Origin: Polaribacter sp. Hel1_33_78 | GTDB lineage: Bacteria; Bacteroidota; Bacteroidia; Flavobacteriales; Flavobacteriaceae | DNA length: 64,000 bases | Direction: 5' to 3' | NCBI RefSeq assembly: GCF_900106075.1 | Contig: NZ_LT629794.1 | Location: forward strand, 2,439,501-2,503,500 | In this document: in pieces, positions 1 to 9,492 of the stretch | Layout of the letters: the number at the start of each line of letters is the position of its first letter | Numbering within the stretch: position 1 is the first letter of the stretch | Program-made: the position numbers and the translations under genes | Notes under the pieces: model-generated | The model's database searches: none | Told to the model about the DNA's origin: nothing | Seen by the model: the letters and a program-made list of their open reading frames with translations, nothing else

Positions 1-711
1 CTTTAGATATTCTTGGGCAAACACAAAAATATCATTCCATAACCTTGCTTCTAAATAGTGCTCTAATTTTGGTAAATAAAAATAGGTAGCAGAATTTTGC
101 GCTTGTAATGCTTTAATGTTATTAAAAAAATACAACCCAAAGTCTACAAAAGAACCAGACATTTCCTCACCATCAACAGTAAAATGTTTTTCATTTAAAT
201 GTAAACCTCTGGGTCTCACAAGTAACGTTGCCGTTTCTTTATTTAATTGATAGGTTTTATCCTTTTTCTCATCATAGAATGAAATTGTTTTATTGATAGC
301 ATCTTTTAAATTAATTTGACCCTGCAAATTATTATGAATATTTGGAGAATTACTATCTTCAAAATCTGCCATAAAAGTTTTGGAACCAGAATTTAAAGCA
401 TTAATTACCATTTTACGCTCTACAGGACCTGTAATTTCTACCCTTCTATCTAATAAATCTTCCGGCAAAGGAGCACAAACCCAATCAGATTCCCTTATTT
501 CTTTTGTCTCTTTTGGAAAAGAAGGATAATTTCCGGCATCAAAATAAGCTTGTTCAGCTTCTCTATCTTCCAATAATTTTAATCTTCTTTGATTAAATTT
601 TTCATGTAATTCTAATAAAAACAATTGAGCCTTGTTAGTTAAAACATCTTGATACGCATCAAACTTAAATTCTTTAAAACTGATTTCTTTAATACTACTA
701 TTTTCTTCCAT
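1..711 (-). CDS. aceB: malate synthase A, N-terminal part (runs off the window)
   Basis: Condenses glyoxylate with acetyl-CoA to malate in the glyoxylate shunt. The 237 visible codons read from an ATG at 711 to the window edge without a stop. Seen: a segment reading APLPEDLLDRRVEITGPVER, then MVINALNSGSKTFMADFEDS, both typical of the malate synthase A N-terminal barrel, and LLVRPRGLH further on. The catalytic C-terminal part lies outside the window. The gene diverges from a RamB-like regulator across a 127-bp region with a perfect palindrome, which fits acetate/glyoxylate control. In flavobacteria aceA usually follows aceB, but that cannot be seen here. Confidence 0.93.
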   Translation of the reverse strand, partial: MEENSSIKEISFKEFKFDAYQDVLTNKAQLFLLELHEKFNQRRLKLLEDREAEQAYFDAGNYPSFPKETKEIRESDWVCAPLPEDLLDRRVEITGPVERKMVINALNSGSKTFMADFEDSNSPNIHNNLQGQINLKDAINKTISFYDEKKDKTYQLNKETATLLVRPRGLHLNEKHFTVDGEEMSGSFVDFGLYFFNNIKALQAQNSATYFYLPKLEHYLEARLWNDIFVFAQEYLK

Positions 712-768
712 AATTAGAATATTTTAATTTCTACACTACAATGATATAAAATATATTTGAACTCAACA

Positions 769-782
769 AGCGAACGTTCGCT
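769..782. promoter_or_regulatory. palindromic operator between aceB and its regulator
   Basis: AGCGAACGTTCGCT is a perfect 14-bp palindrome in the divergent intergenic region. A half-site TTCGCTA recurs at 812-818, close to the start of the regulator gene. The palindrome lies upstream of a weak minus-strand -7-like box (TATCATTG, 739-746) that could serve aceB. That the adjacent RamB-like protein binds here is inference from position and symmetry. Confidence 0.55.
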
Positions 783-826
783 AAATAATATAAAAATATT
801 AATTAAATTAATTCGCTATTTATTCT

Positions 827-834
827 TATCTTTG
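827..834 (+). promoter_or_regulatory. Bacteroidota -7 box (TATCTTTG) for the RamB-like regulator
   Basis: Exact match to TAnnTTTG. Only four bases separate it from the ATG at 839, so the transcript is probably leaderless or nearly so. No good -33 TTG was found at the usual spacing. Confidence 0.55.
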
Positions 835-838
835 ATTT

Positions 839-2323
839 ATGATGATAGAAGACGAATACATACGATTAATATTTGGCTTAAAACTGAAGCAAATAAGAAC
901 AGAGAAGAACCTTTCTCTTTTTGGTCTAGCAAAGTTATCCGGACTTTCAAAATCGTATTTAAATGAAATTGAAAAAGGAAAAAAATATCCAAAAACAGAT
1001 AAAATATTATTACTTTCTGAAAATTTAGAAGTTCCTTATGACCATTTTGTATCTTTAAAACTAGATAAAAACCTTGCACCTATTGGCGAAATTTTACAAT
1101 CTAAAATTTTGAAAGAAATACCACTAGAGCTATTTGGTATCAAAGAGAATAATCTAATAGACATCATTGCAAACGCTCCTGCAAAAGTTAATGCGTTTAT
1201 AAGTACAATTATAAAAATTGCACAAAACTACAACCTAACAAGAGAAAGCTTTTTTTTAGCATCTTTACGTTCTTACCAAGAAGCGCACAATAATTATTTT
1301 GAAGATATTGAAAATGATGCAGAGAAATTTGCCAAATTATATCATATAAACTTATCAAAAAGAATAAATTCCAAGGATTTAGAAGAAATTTTAATCGAAG
1401 AATTTGGATACAAAATTGATGACAAAGAACTTTCTAAACACGACAATTTAGGTGTTTTGAGAAACATTTATATCCCAAAAAAGAAAATACTTTTAATTGA
1501 TAAAAACATTTCTGAAGCACAAAAAACATTTATTTACGCAAAAGAATTGGCGTACAATCATTTAAAGATTAAAGATAGGCTTTACACTTTCCCTTGGATT
1601 AAATTTGAAAATTTTGATCAAGTTTTGAATAATTTTATTGCATCTTATTTTGCTGGCGCTTTAATTATCCCAAGAAAAAATTTAACAGAGAAACTAACAA
1701 ACTTCTTTGAACTTGAAAACTGGAGACCTTTAAAACTGCATCAAATAATTAAGAGTTTTAATTGCTCTCAAGAAACTTTTTACCAACGTTTAACAAATAT
1801 TTTGCCCAAATTTTTCAAAATCAAAAATTTATTTTTCTTACGCTTTACACACAAAGAGAATTCACCAGAATTTAAACTAAGTAAAGAATTACACATAACA
1901 CAACAACAAGCACCTCATGCAAACAGAAAAAATGAGCATTATTGCAGACGTTGGATATCTATAAAAACAATTCAAGACTTAGAAAATTCATCCAAAGAAA
2001 GAGCAACTTTTGGCATTCAAATTTCTTCTTACGAAAATCAAAAAAACGAATATTTAGTACTTTCTTCGGCAACTCCAGATCCTTTTAAAAAAGCCATTAA
2101 CAGAAGTGTAAGTATTGGAATGTTACTTTCTCCTCACTTAAAAAAGAAACTTACTTTTCTTAAAGAAAACACTTTTCATAAAAATATTGTTGGCGTTACC
2201 TGTGAAACCTGCGCCGTAAAAAATTGTACAGAAAGAATTGCAGAACCAACTCGCTTAGAAAAGGAAAATCAACATAAGGAAATAGCTAAAACAGTTGACA
2301 ATATTATCAATTCTTACAGTTAA
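839..2323 (+). CDS. XRE-family regulator of the RamB / short-chain fatty acid type
   Basis: Predicted DNA-binding regulator of acetate/glyoxylate metabolism, 494 residues. Residues about 9-65 form an XRE helix-turn-helix (LKQIRTEKNLSLFGLAKLSG, then SKSYLNEIEKGKKYP). Residues about 180-280 resemble the IrrE/ImmA-like domain, but the HExxH zinc motif is replaced by KELAY, so a peptidase role is unlikely. The C-terminal third resembles DUF2083 and ends with Cys455, Cys458 and Cys463 (CETCAVKNC). This layout matches RamB, the actinobacterial glyoxylate-gene regulator. Divergence from aceB supports the same role here, by inference. Two adjacent ATGs (839, 842) are possible starts. Confidence 0.82.
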   Translation: MMIEDEYIRLIFGLKLKQIRTEKNLSLFGLAKLSGLSKSYLNEIEKGKKYPKTDKILLLSENLEVPYDHFVSLKLDKNLAPIGEILQSKILKEIPLELFGIKENNLIDIIANAPAKVNAFISTIIKIAQNYNLTRESFFLASLRSYQEAHNNYFEDIENDAEKFAKLYHINLSKRINSKDLEEILIEEFGYKIDDKELSKHDNLGVLRNIYIPKKKILLIDKNISEAQKTFIYAKELAYNHLKIKDRLYTFPWIKFENFDQVLNNFIASYFAGALIIPRKNLTEKLTNFFELENWRPLKLHQIIKSFNCSQETFYQRLTNILPKFFKIKNLFFLRFTHKENSPEFKLSKELHITQQQAPHANRKNEHYCRRWISIKTIQDLENSSKERATFGIQISSYENQKNEYLVLSSATPDPFKKAINRSVSIGMLLSPHLKKKLTFLKENTFHKNIVGVTCETCAVKNCTERIAEPTRLEKENQHKEIAKTVDNIINSYS

Positions 2324-2361
2324 AATTTTCTTATTTTAGCATCTTATAACAACTATTTTTT

Positions 2362-3990
2362 ATGGATATCAACTTCAATAAAAACGAAGATTACAATAAA
2401 CTTTTAGTCTCAGATTTACGCAAACGTTTTGTGAAAGTAAAATTAGGTGGTGGTCAAAAGAGAATTGACAAACATCACGCAAATGGCAAAATGACTGCAA
2501 GAGAAAGAATTGATTATTTGTTAGATAACAATTCTAAATCTATCGAAATTGGCGCTTTTGCTGGTGAAGAAATGTATGCAGAACATGGAGGCTGCCCTTC
2601 TGGCGGAGTTGTTGTGAAAATTGGCTACATCAGCGAAAAACAATGTATCGTGGTTGCCAATGATGCTACCGTAAAAGCTGGAGCTTGGTTTCCTATTACT
2701 GGAAAAAAGAATTTACGTGCTCAAGAAATATCCATAGAAAACAACTTACCTATTATTTACTTAGTAGATTCTGCAGGAGTTTACCTTCCAATGCAGGATG
2801 AAATTTTCCCCGATAAAGAACATTTTGGACGAATTTTTAGAAACAATGCGGTAATGAGTAGTATGGGAATTACTCAAATTTCTGCCGTTATGGGCAGTTG
2901 CGTTGCCGGTGGTGCCTATTTACCAATTATGAGTGATGAGGCATTGATCGTAGATAAAACCGCAAGTATTTTTTTAGCTGGAAGCTATCTGGTAAAAGCT
3001 GCAATTGGTGAGAGTATTGACAATGAAACTTTAGGCGGAGCAACTACACATTGTGAGATATCAGGGGTTACAGATTACAAAGCAAAAGATGATAAAAATG
3101 CTTTAAATAAAATAAGATTTATAATTGATAAAATTGGTGATTACGACAAAGCTGGCTTTAGTAAAAAAGAAGCATTTCCGCCAAAAGAAAAAGAAGACGA
3201 TATTTTCGGAATTCTTCCAAAAGAAAGAAACGCGCAGTATGATATGTTAGAGATCATAAAACGTTTGGTGGATAATTCTGAGTTTGAACAATACAAAGAA
3301 AGTTATGGAAAAACCATTTTAACTGGTTATGCAAGAATCGATGGCTGGTCCGTTGGTATTGTTGCTAATCAGCGAAAATTGGTAAAAACAAAGAAAGGGG
3401 AAATGCAATTCGGTGGCGTTATCTACAATGACTCAGCGGATAAATCAACTCGTTTTATTGCGAATTGCAATCAAAAGAAAATACCTTTAGTTTTCCTTCA
3501 AGATGTAACCGGTTTTATGGTTGGCTCTAAGTCTGAACATGGAGGAATTATAAAAGATGGTGCAAAAATGGTAAATGCCGTTAGCAATTCTGTAGTTCCA
3601 AAATTCACAATAATTATTGGAAATTCTTACGGAGCAGGAAATTACGCTATGTGCGGAAAAGCATACGACCCAAGATTAATTGTTGCTTGGCCAAGTGCAG
3701 AACTAGCAGTTATGAGTGGTAATTCTGCTGCAAAAGTTCTACTACAAATAGAAACAGCCTCACTTAAAAAACGAGGTGAAAAAATTACCCCTGAAAAAGA
3801 AGCTGAGCTATTTGACAAAATAAAATCTCGATATGACAAGCAAATTTCTCCTTATTATGCAGCCGCAAGAATATGGACAGACGCCGTTATAAACCCATTA
3901 GACACGAGAACTTGGATCTCTATGGGAATAGAAGCTGCCAATCATGCTCCTATTAAAAAGCAATTTAATATGGGAGTTTTACAAGTTTAA
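2362..3990 (+). CDS. acyl-CoA carboxylase carboxyltransferase subunit (MccB/PccB type)
   Basis: Beta (carboxyltransferase) subunit of a biotin-dependent acyl-CoA carboxylase, which moves carboxyl from carboxybiotin to an acyl-CoA. At 542 residues it has the length of methylcrotonyl-CoA carboxylase beta subunits. Seen: N-terminal crotonase-like half with GKMTARERIDYLLD and VDSAGVYLP, and a C-terminal half with NSYGAGNYAMCGKAYDPR and WPSAELAVMSGNSAAKVL. The GAGNYAMCGKAY form favours methylcrotonyl-CoA over propionyl-CoA, but substrate is not proven. No biotin carboxylase or biotin carrier gene is adjacent, so those partners are encoded elsewhere. It starts 38 bp after the regulator, possibly as its own transcript. 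Confidence 0.85.
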   Translation: MDINFNKNEDYNKLLVSDLRKRFVKVKLGGGQKRIDKHHANGKMTARERIDYLLDNNSKSIEIGAFAGEEMYAEHGGCPSGGVVVKIGYISEKQCIVVANDATVKAGAWFPITGKKNLRAQEISIENNLPIIYLVDSAGVYLPMQDEIFPDKEHFGRIFRNNAVMSSMGITQISAVMGSCVAGGAYLPIMSDEALIVDKTASIFLAGSYLVKAAIGESIDNETLGGATTHCEISGVTDYKAKDDKNALNKIRFIIDKIGDYDKAGFSKKEAFPPKEKEDDIFGILPKERNAQYDMLEIIKRLVDNSEFEQYKESYGKTILTGYARIDGWSVGIVANQRKLVKTKKGEMQFGGVIYNDSADKSTRFIANCNQKKIPLVFLQDVTGFMVGSKSEHGGIIKDGAKMVNAVSNSVVPKFTIIIGNSYGAGNYAMCGKAYDPRLIVAWPSAELAVMSGNSAAKVLLQIETASLKKRGEKITPEKEAELFDKIKSRYDKQISPYYAAARIWTDAVINPLDTRTWISMGIEAANHAPIKKQFNMGVLQV

Positions 3991-4078
3991 AAGAATCTAT
4001 GCCAGCACGCAGAAGACTATTTTATTACTTTTTTACTTAAAATCTTATGCTCAGTATTTTGAAGCTGAATTGCATTTT

Positions 4079-4408
4079 ATGAATGAAACAACTAAAAATG
4101 GAATTGCTCGAATTAATACTTTAAATGATAAAACAATTTACAAGGATCATAAAAATTCAAAAAAAGAAAAATACAATCATAAAAATAGTAGTAATTTAAT
4201 ATTAAAAAAAGATTCTATTTCTCATTCCTTTCGTTACAAAAAAAAGTGAGGCAAAAGAGCTCCAAAATTACTCCAAGTAATTATAGAGAACGATAATTTA
4301 TCATTGTGTGCTATTGCTATTGAATCTAACTATTTACATACTTTTGGTTTGATAGGCGCTCTAGCAACAAAAATTGTAGACGCTAATAAAATTAATTACG
4401 AGTATTAA
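4079..4408 (+). pseudogene. decayed coding remnant of unknown family
   Basis: From ATG 4079 one frame reads 56 codons to a TGA at 4247-4249, then continues in the same frame for 52 codons to TAA 4406-4408. The second part looks protein-like (LLQVIIENDNLSLCAIAIES). A 49-codon ORF in another frame follows at 4456-4605. The family is not recognised. The 746-bp gap 3991-4736 otherwise holds only AT-rich sequence and the pta promoter. It may instead be chance open frame in AT-rich DNA. Confidence 0.35.
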
Positions 4409-4707
4409 ATGATAAAAAACAATGAGGCAAAGCTTTCTTTTTTGGGAACACTGAAATGACTTCAAAAAGAAGGTTTGGAGAAATTATAAAAAAACGTCTC
4501 AAGCCGTGTTCTTTAATTATGAAACATTTAGAAAACAAGGAGTGTAAAGTTAAAGAAATTCCAAAAATTGTAGCTCTATATAATACAAAGTGTGTTTCCA
4601 AATAAATTAACTTTATCTTTTTGGGAATTGCTATACTTTTATAAAAAAAGATATTTTTTATTTAAAAAATAATGACCTTTATCATAATTAGTAGTGACTT
4701 TATGCTA

Positions 4708-4715
4708 TATTTTTG
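4708..4715 (+). promoter_or_regulatory. -7 box (TATTTTTG) for pta-ackA
   Basis: Exact TAnnTTTG match 21 bp upstream of the pta ATG, giving a predicted leader of about 17 nt. Confidence 0.5.
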
Positions 4716-4736
4716 ACAAATAATTTTTCATAAACA

Positions 4737-6830
4737 ATGAGTAAAGCAATTTATATTGCCGCAACAGAATCTGACAGCGGTAAATCTTTGGTATCATTAG
4801 GTCTTTTAAGAATGATGTTAACCAAATCTTCGAAAGTAGGCTATTTTAGACCTATTATCAACGAAGTTAAACCAAGTTCATTTGATGATCATACAAATAC
4901 AGCAATTAATTTTTTCAACTTAGATATTGCCTACAATGATTGTTATGCCTATAAACAAGGTGAAGTTGTAGAATTGTTAAGTGAAGGTAAAGCAGATGAT
5001 GTTATTCATAATGTTATCAAAAAATACAAAAAATTAGAAGCCAAATATGACTATGTTTTGGTAGAGGGAACAGATTTTTCAGGTGAGGGTGGCTTTACAG
5101 AATTAGATGTAAATCTTATGATAGCCAAAAATCTTGGAATTCCTGCATTAATAGTGGGTTCTGGAAATGGAAAAAAGAAGAAAGATTTCATAAATACAAT
5201 GCAACTTACTCATCAATCTTTTATTAATAAAGAAGTTGATGTTATTGGTATTATTGCCAACAAAATTGAAGTTGACGAAATTGATTACATTCAAAAAGAA
5301 TTACAAAAAAGCTTTCCTAAAAACCTACAAATAGACATTATTCCCAAAATTGATTTTTTGTCATATCCTACGGTTAGAGAAGTGGTAAAAGCTTTAAATG
5401 GTAGCGTTTTATTTGGAAAACAATTTTTAAATAATGCAATAGAAAGTTATAGTACTGGCGCTATGCAATTGCGTAATTATTTGACTAGAATTAAAGAAAA
5501 TGCTTTAATTATAACTCCAGGAGATAGAGCCGATATTATTTTAGGAGCTTTGCAAGCCAATGCTTCTAGCAACTACCCAAAAATTGCAGGAATTATTTTA
5601 ACAGGAACTTTAATTCCTGAAGAATCTATTCTCAAGTTAATTGAAGGTGTGCAATCTACCGTTCCGATTATTTCTGTCGACGGAGGAACCTTTGGTGTAT
5701 CTAACAAAATTGGTTCAGTAAAATCTAAGATATACTCCACTCACAACAAAAAGATCTTATTATCATTAGATACTTTTGATAAATATGTAAATGCAGAAAA
5801 ATTAACAAACATATTAACATCCTATAAGTCAAATAAACTAACACCAAGTATGTTTCAGTATAATTTGCTGCAAAAAGCAAGAGCTTTTAAAAAACATATT
5901 GTGTTACCAGAGGGCGAAGATGAAAGAATTATTAAAGCTGCTGCTCGTTTGCAGCTGCTAGATATTGTTGATTTAACCTTGTTAGGAGATAAAAATGCAA
6001 TTCAATTAAAATGTGATCAAATTGGATTACAAATAGATTTGGATAAAATAAATATCCTAAATCCTGAAAACTCTATTCATAATGTTGATTTTGCAAATAC
6101 GTTATTTGAAGCACGCAAGCACAAAGGAATGACAGAAACTACTGCAAAAGATTTAGTACATGACGTTTCTTACTACGGTACTATAATGATTTTAAATGGT
6201 TTAGCAGACGGAATGGTTTCTGGCGCTATTCATACAACAATGCATACCATAAAACCCTCACTTCAATTAATTAAGACTAAACCTGGAGTTTCAGTAGTTT
6301 CCTCTGTATTTTTTATGTGTTTATCAGATAGAGTTTCTGTAATGGGTGATTGTGCGGTAAATCCAAACCCAAATGCAGAACAATTAGCAGAAATTGCAAT
6401 TTCTTCTGCTCAATCTGCAGAAGCTTTTGGTATTGAAGCGAGAATTGCTATGTTGTCTTATTCTTCTGGAAGTTCTGGAAAAGGTGAAGAAGTTGAAAAA
6501 GTAAGAAAAGCAACAGAAATCGTTAAATCCTTGCACCCAGAATTAAAAATTGAAGGTCCTATCCAATATGATGCTGCTGTAGACATGACTGTTGCTAAAA
6601 CAAAAATGCCAAACTCTAAAGTAGCTGGCCAAGCATCTGTTTTAATCTTCCCTGACTTAAACACAGGAAACAATACCTATAAAGCCATACAGAGAGAAAC
6701 AGGAGCTTTGGCAATTGGTCCAATGCTGCAAGGATTAAACAAACCTGTAAATGATTTAAGCAGAGGTTGCACGGTAGATGACATTTTTAATACCGTTTTA
6801 TTAACCGCCATTCAAGCACACCAAGGATAA
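4737..6830 (+). CDS. pta: phosphate acetyltransferase
   Basis: Interconverts acetyl-CoA and acetyl phosphate. At 697 residues it is the long three-domain form. Residues 1-210 are a dethiobiotin-synthetase-like P-loop domain (ATESDSGKS at 9-17). Residues about 215-320 are a DRTGG domain. Residues about 375-690 are the PTA catalytic domain, with HIVLPEGEDERIIKAA, DGMVSGAIHT and GSSGKGEEVEKV. It lies directly upstream of ackA with a single base between stop and next start, so the two are co-transcribed and translationally linked. Together they form the reversible acetyl-CoA to acetate route with ATP production. Confidence 0.97.
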   Translation: MSKAIYIAATESDSGKSLVSLGLLRMMLTKSSKVGYFRPIINEVKPSSFDDHTNTAINFFNLDIAYNDCYAYKQGEVVELLSEGKADDVIHNVIKKYKKLEAKYDYVLVEGTDFSGEGGFTELDVNLMIAKNLGIPALIVGSGNGKKKKDFINTMQLTHQSFINKEVDVIGIIANKIEVDEIDYIQKELQKSFPKNLQIDIIPKIDFLSYPTVREVVKALNGSVLFGKQFLNNAIESYSTGAMQLRNYLTRIKENALIITPGDRADIILGALQANASSNYPKIAGIILTGTLIPEESILKLIEGVQSTVPIISVDGGTFGVSNKIGSVKSKIYSTHNKKILLSLDTFDKYVNAEKLTNILTSYKSNKLTPSMFQYNLLQKARAFKKHIVLPEGEDERIIKAAARLQLLDIVDLTLLGDKNAIQLKCDQIGLQIDLDKINILNPENSIHNVDFANTLFEARKHKGMTETTAKDLVHDVSYYGTIMILNGLADGMVSGAIHTTMHTIKPSLQLIKTKPGVSVVSSVFFMCLSDRVSVMGDCAVNPNPNAEQLAEIAISSAQSAEAFGIEARIAMLSYSSGSSGKGEEVEKVRKATEIVKSLHPELKIEGPIQYDAAVDMTVAKTKMPNSKVAGQASVLIFPDLNTGNNTYKAIQRETGALAIGPMLQGLNKPVNDLSRGCTVDDIFNTVLLTAIQAHQG

Positions 6831-6831
6831 T

Positions 6832-8016
6832 ATGAATATTTTAGTTTTAAATGCAGGCTCTTCATCTTTAAAATATCAATTGATAGAAATGCCTCTACAA
6901 ATAGTAAAATGTATTGGCATTATTGAACGGATTGGTATGGATGATGCCATTTTTACGCACGAAAAAGATACGGATACATATTCTGAGGTTTTACCTGTTT
7001 TAAACCACGAAGTGGGTTTAAAAAAAATTGCTAAAACTTTAATGGATGCAAAACTTGGTGTAATAAAGTCTGTAGATGAAATTGAAGCTGTTGGACATAG
7101 AATTGTTCATGGAGGAAGAAAATTCAGCAGCACGGTAATTGTTAATCAAGAGGTTAAAGACAATATTCGAGATTTATTTGATTTAGCACCACTTCATAAT
7201 CCCGCAAATCTAACTGGGATAGAGATTGCTGAAACGATATTTAGTTCAGCAAAACAGATTGCAATTTTTGATACCGCTTTTCATCAGACAATGCCAAAAG
7301 AAGCATATCAATATGCCATTCCAAATTACTATCTAGAAGAACATAAAATTAGAGCTTACGGTTTTCATGGCACAAGTCATAAATATGTTTCAGAAAAAGC
7401 CATTGAATATTTAGGAGCAAAATCTAAAAACATTCTTACAATTCATTTGGGTAATGGTTGCAGTATGTCTGCAATAAAAAGTGGAAAAAGCATAGACAAT
7501 TCATTGGGTTTTGGACCCATGAATGGCTTGGTAATGGGAACTCGTTGCGGAGACATAGATCAATCCGTACTTTTATTTTTGATGAAAAAGCTCAATAAAT
7601 CGGTTAAAGAGGTCACCACTTTATTACAAAAAGAATCAGGAATGAAAGGTTTAACTGGCTTTTCTGATTTAAGAGAAATTTCTGAAAAAGCTGATAACGG
7701 AGATGAAAAATGTCAAAATGCATTAAACATAGCTGCCTATAGAATCAAAAAATATATTGGCTCTTATGCCGCAATATTAAACGGATTAGATGCCATTATT
7801 TTTACAGCCGGAATTGGAGAAAATTCTAGCTTAATGAGACGAATGGCTTGTGAAAATTTAGACTTTTTAGGAATTGTTTTAGATGAACAAAAAAACGAAA
7901 TTCGTTCCAAAGAAATAAGAGAAATTCAATCAACAGCATCGAAAGTGAAAATTTTGGTGATTCCAACGAATGAAGAAATTGAGATTGCAAAACAGTCCTA
8001 TGACCTTTTAAAATAA
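6832..8016 (+). CDS. ackA: acetate kinase
   Basis: Converts acetyl phosphate and ADP to acetate and ATP, or the reverse. Full length at 394 residues. Family motifs present: NAGSSSLKYQL at 7-17, HRIVHGG, the phosphate/substrate motif GFHGTSHKYV, LGNGCSMSAI and TAGIGENS near the C-terminus. It is the second gene of a pta-ackA operon. With aceB at the window start it makes 1-8 kb an acetate-handling region. Confidence 0.97.
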   Translation: MNILVLNAGSSSLKYQLIEMPLQIVKCIGIIERIGMDDAIFTHEKDTDTYSEVLPVLNHEVGLKKIAKTLMDAKLGVIKSVDEIEAVGHRIVHGGRKFSSTVIVNQEVKDNIRDLFDLAPLHNPANLTGIEIAETIFSSAKQIAIFDTAFHQTMPKEAYQYAIPNYYLEEHKIRAYGFHGTSHKYVSEKAIEYLGAKSKNILTIHLGNGCSMSAIKSGKSIDNSLGFGPMNGLVMGTRCGDIDQSVLLFLMKKLNKSVKEVTTLLQKESGMKGLTGFSDLREISEKADNGDEKCQNALNIAAYRIKKYIGSYAAILNGLDAIIFTAGIGENSSLMRRMACENLDFLGIVLDEQKNEIRSKEIREIQSTASKVKILVIPTNEEIEIAKQSYDLLK

Positions 8017-8188
8017 TATTTTTCTAAAAAATTTCCTTAAAATACATTTTAGTTCGTTGGCTCTTTTTTTTTAATCTAATATTAAGCAAGATGAAGAGAC
8101 AAAACAAATCTAAACCACACCTTCCATTCAATATTTAATTAAAAAAAATCCTTGTCTAAAAAAATTGTGAAAGAACTTAGTATTTTTT

Positions 8189-8196
8189 TACATTTG
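8189..8196 (+). promoter_or_regulatory. -7 box (TACATTTG) for the YebC gene
   Basis: Exact TAnnTTTG match with a TTG at 8165-8167, 21 bp upstream, as a possible -33 element. Predicted transcription start near 8201 excludes the upstream-extended start and supports ATG 8234. Confidence 0.6.
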
Positions 8197-8233
8197 CTTG
8201 CAGTTATATAATATTGAAAAACAATCATTACAA

Positions 8234-8950
8234 ATGGGTAGAGCATTCGAACTTAGAAAAGGACGTAAAATGAAACGATGGTCAGCAATGGCTAAAACCT
8301 TTACCAGAATTGGTAAGGATATTGTTATGGCTATTAAAGATGGAGGTCCAAATCCTGAGTCAAATTCTAGGTTAAGAGCAGTTATGCAGAATGCAAAAGC
8401 TGCAAACATGCCTAAAGATAATGTTGAGCGTGCAATAAAAAAAGCAACAGACAAAGATACAGCCAACTATAAAGAAGTACTTTTTGAAGGTTATGCACCT
8501 CATGGAATAGCAATTGTTTTAGAAACTGCAACTGACAACAACAATAGAACCGTTGCCAATGTTAGGTCTGCTTTTAATAAATGCGATGGGAATTTAGGCA
8601 CTTCTGGATCTGTTATTTTTATGTTTGATCATGTTTGTACTTTCACTATTAAAAAAGAAGACATTACCATTGACTTGGAAGAACTGGAGTTAGAATTAAT
8701 TGATTTTGAAGTTGAAGAAGTTTTTGACGATGAAGAAGGAATTATAATTTATGCTCCTTTTGACCAATTTGGAGCTATTCAATCTTTCTTTGAAGAAAAC
8801 AACGCAGAAATTTTATCTTCTGGCTTTGAAAGAATTCCTGCAACAACCAAAAAATTAAATGAGGAACAACAAGCAGATGTAGAAAAATTATTAGAAAAAC
8901 TAGAAGAAGATGATGATGTTCAAAATGTATATCACTCTATGGAAATGTAA
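8234..8950 (+). CDS. YebC/PmpR-family protein
   Basis: YebC-family proteins act as transcription regulators (PmpR type) or as translation factors easing ribosome stalling; which applies here is not visible. The protein has 238 residues, typical for the family. It opens with MGRAFELRKGRKMKRWSAMA, close to the canonical YebC start, and has KAANMPKDNVERAIKKATDK and the acidic C-terminal LEEDDDVQNVYHSMEM. Twelve codons upstream of this ATG are open, but the -7 box and family length point to 8234. Monocistronic. Confidence 0.9.
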   Translation: MGRAFELRKGRKMKRWSAMAKTFTRIGKDIVMAIKDGGPNPESNSRLRAVMQNAKAANMPKDNVERAIKKATDKDTANYKEVLFEGYAPHGIAIVLETATDNNNRTVANVRSAFNKCDGNLGTSGSVIFMFDHVCTFTIKKEDITIDLEELELELIDFEVEEVFDDEEGIIIYAPFDQFGAIQSFFEENNAEILSSGFERIPATTKKLNEEQQADVEKLLEKLEEDDDVQNVYHSMEM

Positions 8951-9088
8951 AAAATCTTTTTTTTTCCAAAAAGAAATAAAAAATAAAATATTTATAAACT
9001 CAACTTTTTTAAAACCTATGGTAAAAAAGACTCTAAAATTTTAGCACATTCTTACCGTAAAGAATAAAATATAAGCTACAAAAAAATA

Positions 9089-9481
9089 ATGCAGAAAAAA
9101 ATGGAATTTAAAACCAAAATTAAAAGTGATATTGTAGATTTAAGTTCTATAACAAAATTTTTCCTAAAAGATAAAGGTTTTTTAATCAAATTAATAAGCG
9201 TATACCTAAAAGATACGGTTCCAAGAATAGAAATTTTAGAAAAAAGTTTAACTAAAATTGATTATTCAGCAATAAAAGACATTTCTCATTTTTTAAAATC
9301 TTCCTTTGCCTTAATGGGTATTAGATGTTTAAATGAAATTATAGAACTTGAAAACCTAGCTAAAATAGAAGCTAGTGAAAGCAGCATAAAAGAAAAACTG
9401 AATTATATAATACCTATCTCTAAAGAAAGTACTGTGGAATATGAGCGCATTCTGGGAGATCTAAAAAAACTTGAACCATAA
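9089..9481 (+). CDS. HPt-domain phosphotransfer protein
   Basis: Single-domain histidine phosphotransfer protein (130 residues; ATG at residue 4 or 5 is also possible). The segment AIKDISHFLKSSFALMGI carries the expected phospho-accepting His67 followed by LKSS and a small-residue turn. HPt proteins relay phosphate between hybrid kinases and response regulators. No kinase or regulator is adjacent, so its partners are unknown. Confidence 0.75.
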   Translation: MQKKMEFKTKIKSDIVDLSSITKFFLKDKGFLIKLISVYLKDTVPRIEILEKSLTKIDYSAIKDISHFLKSSFALMGIRCLNEIIELENLAKIEASESSIKEKLNYIIPISKESTVEYERILGDLKKLEP

Positions 9482-9492
9482 AAAAAAAACTG

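Noticed and set aside
757..966. 69-codon ORF overlapping the start of the RamB-like gene
   Set aside because: Out of frame with the regulator, spans its promoter and operator, no recognisable protein features.
3944..4249. 101-codon ORF overlapping the 3' end of the carboxyltransferase gene
   Set aside because: Its start lies inside another gene in a different frame; only the part after 4079 could be a relic, which is reported as a pseudogene.
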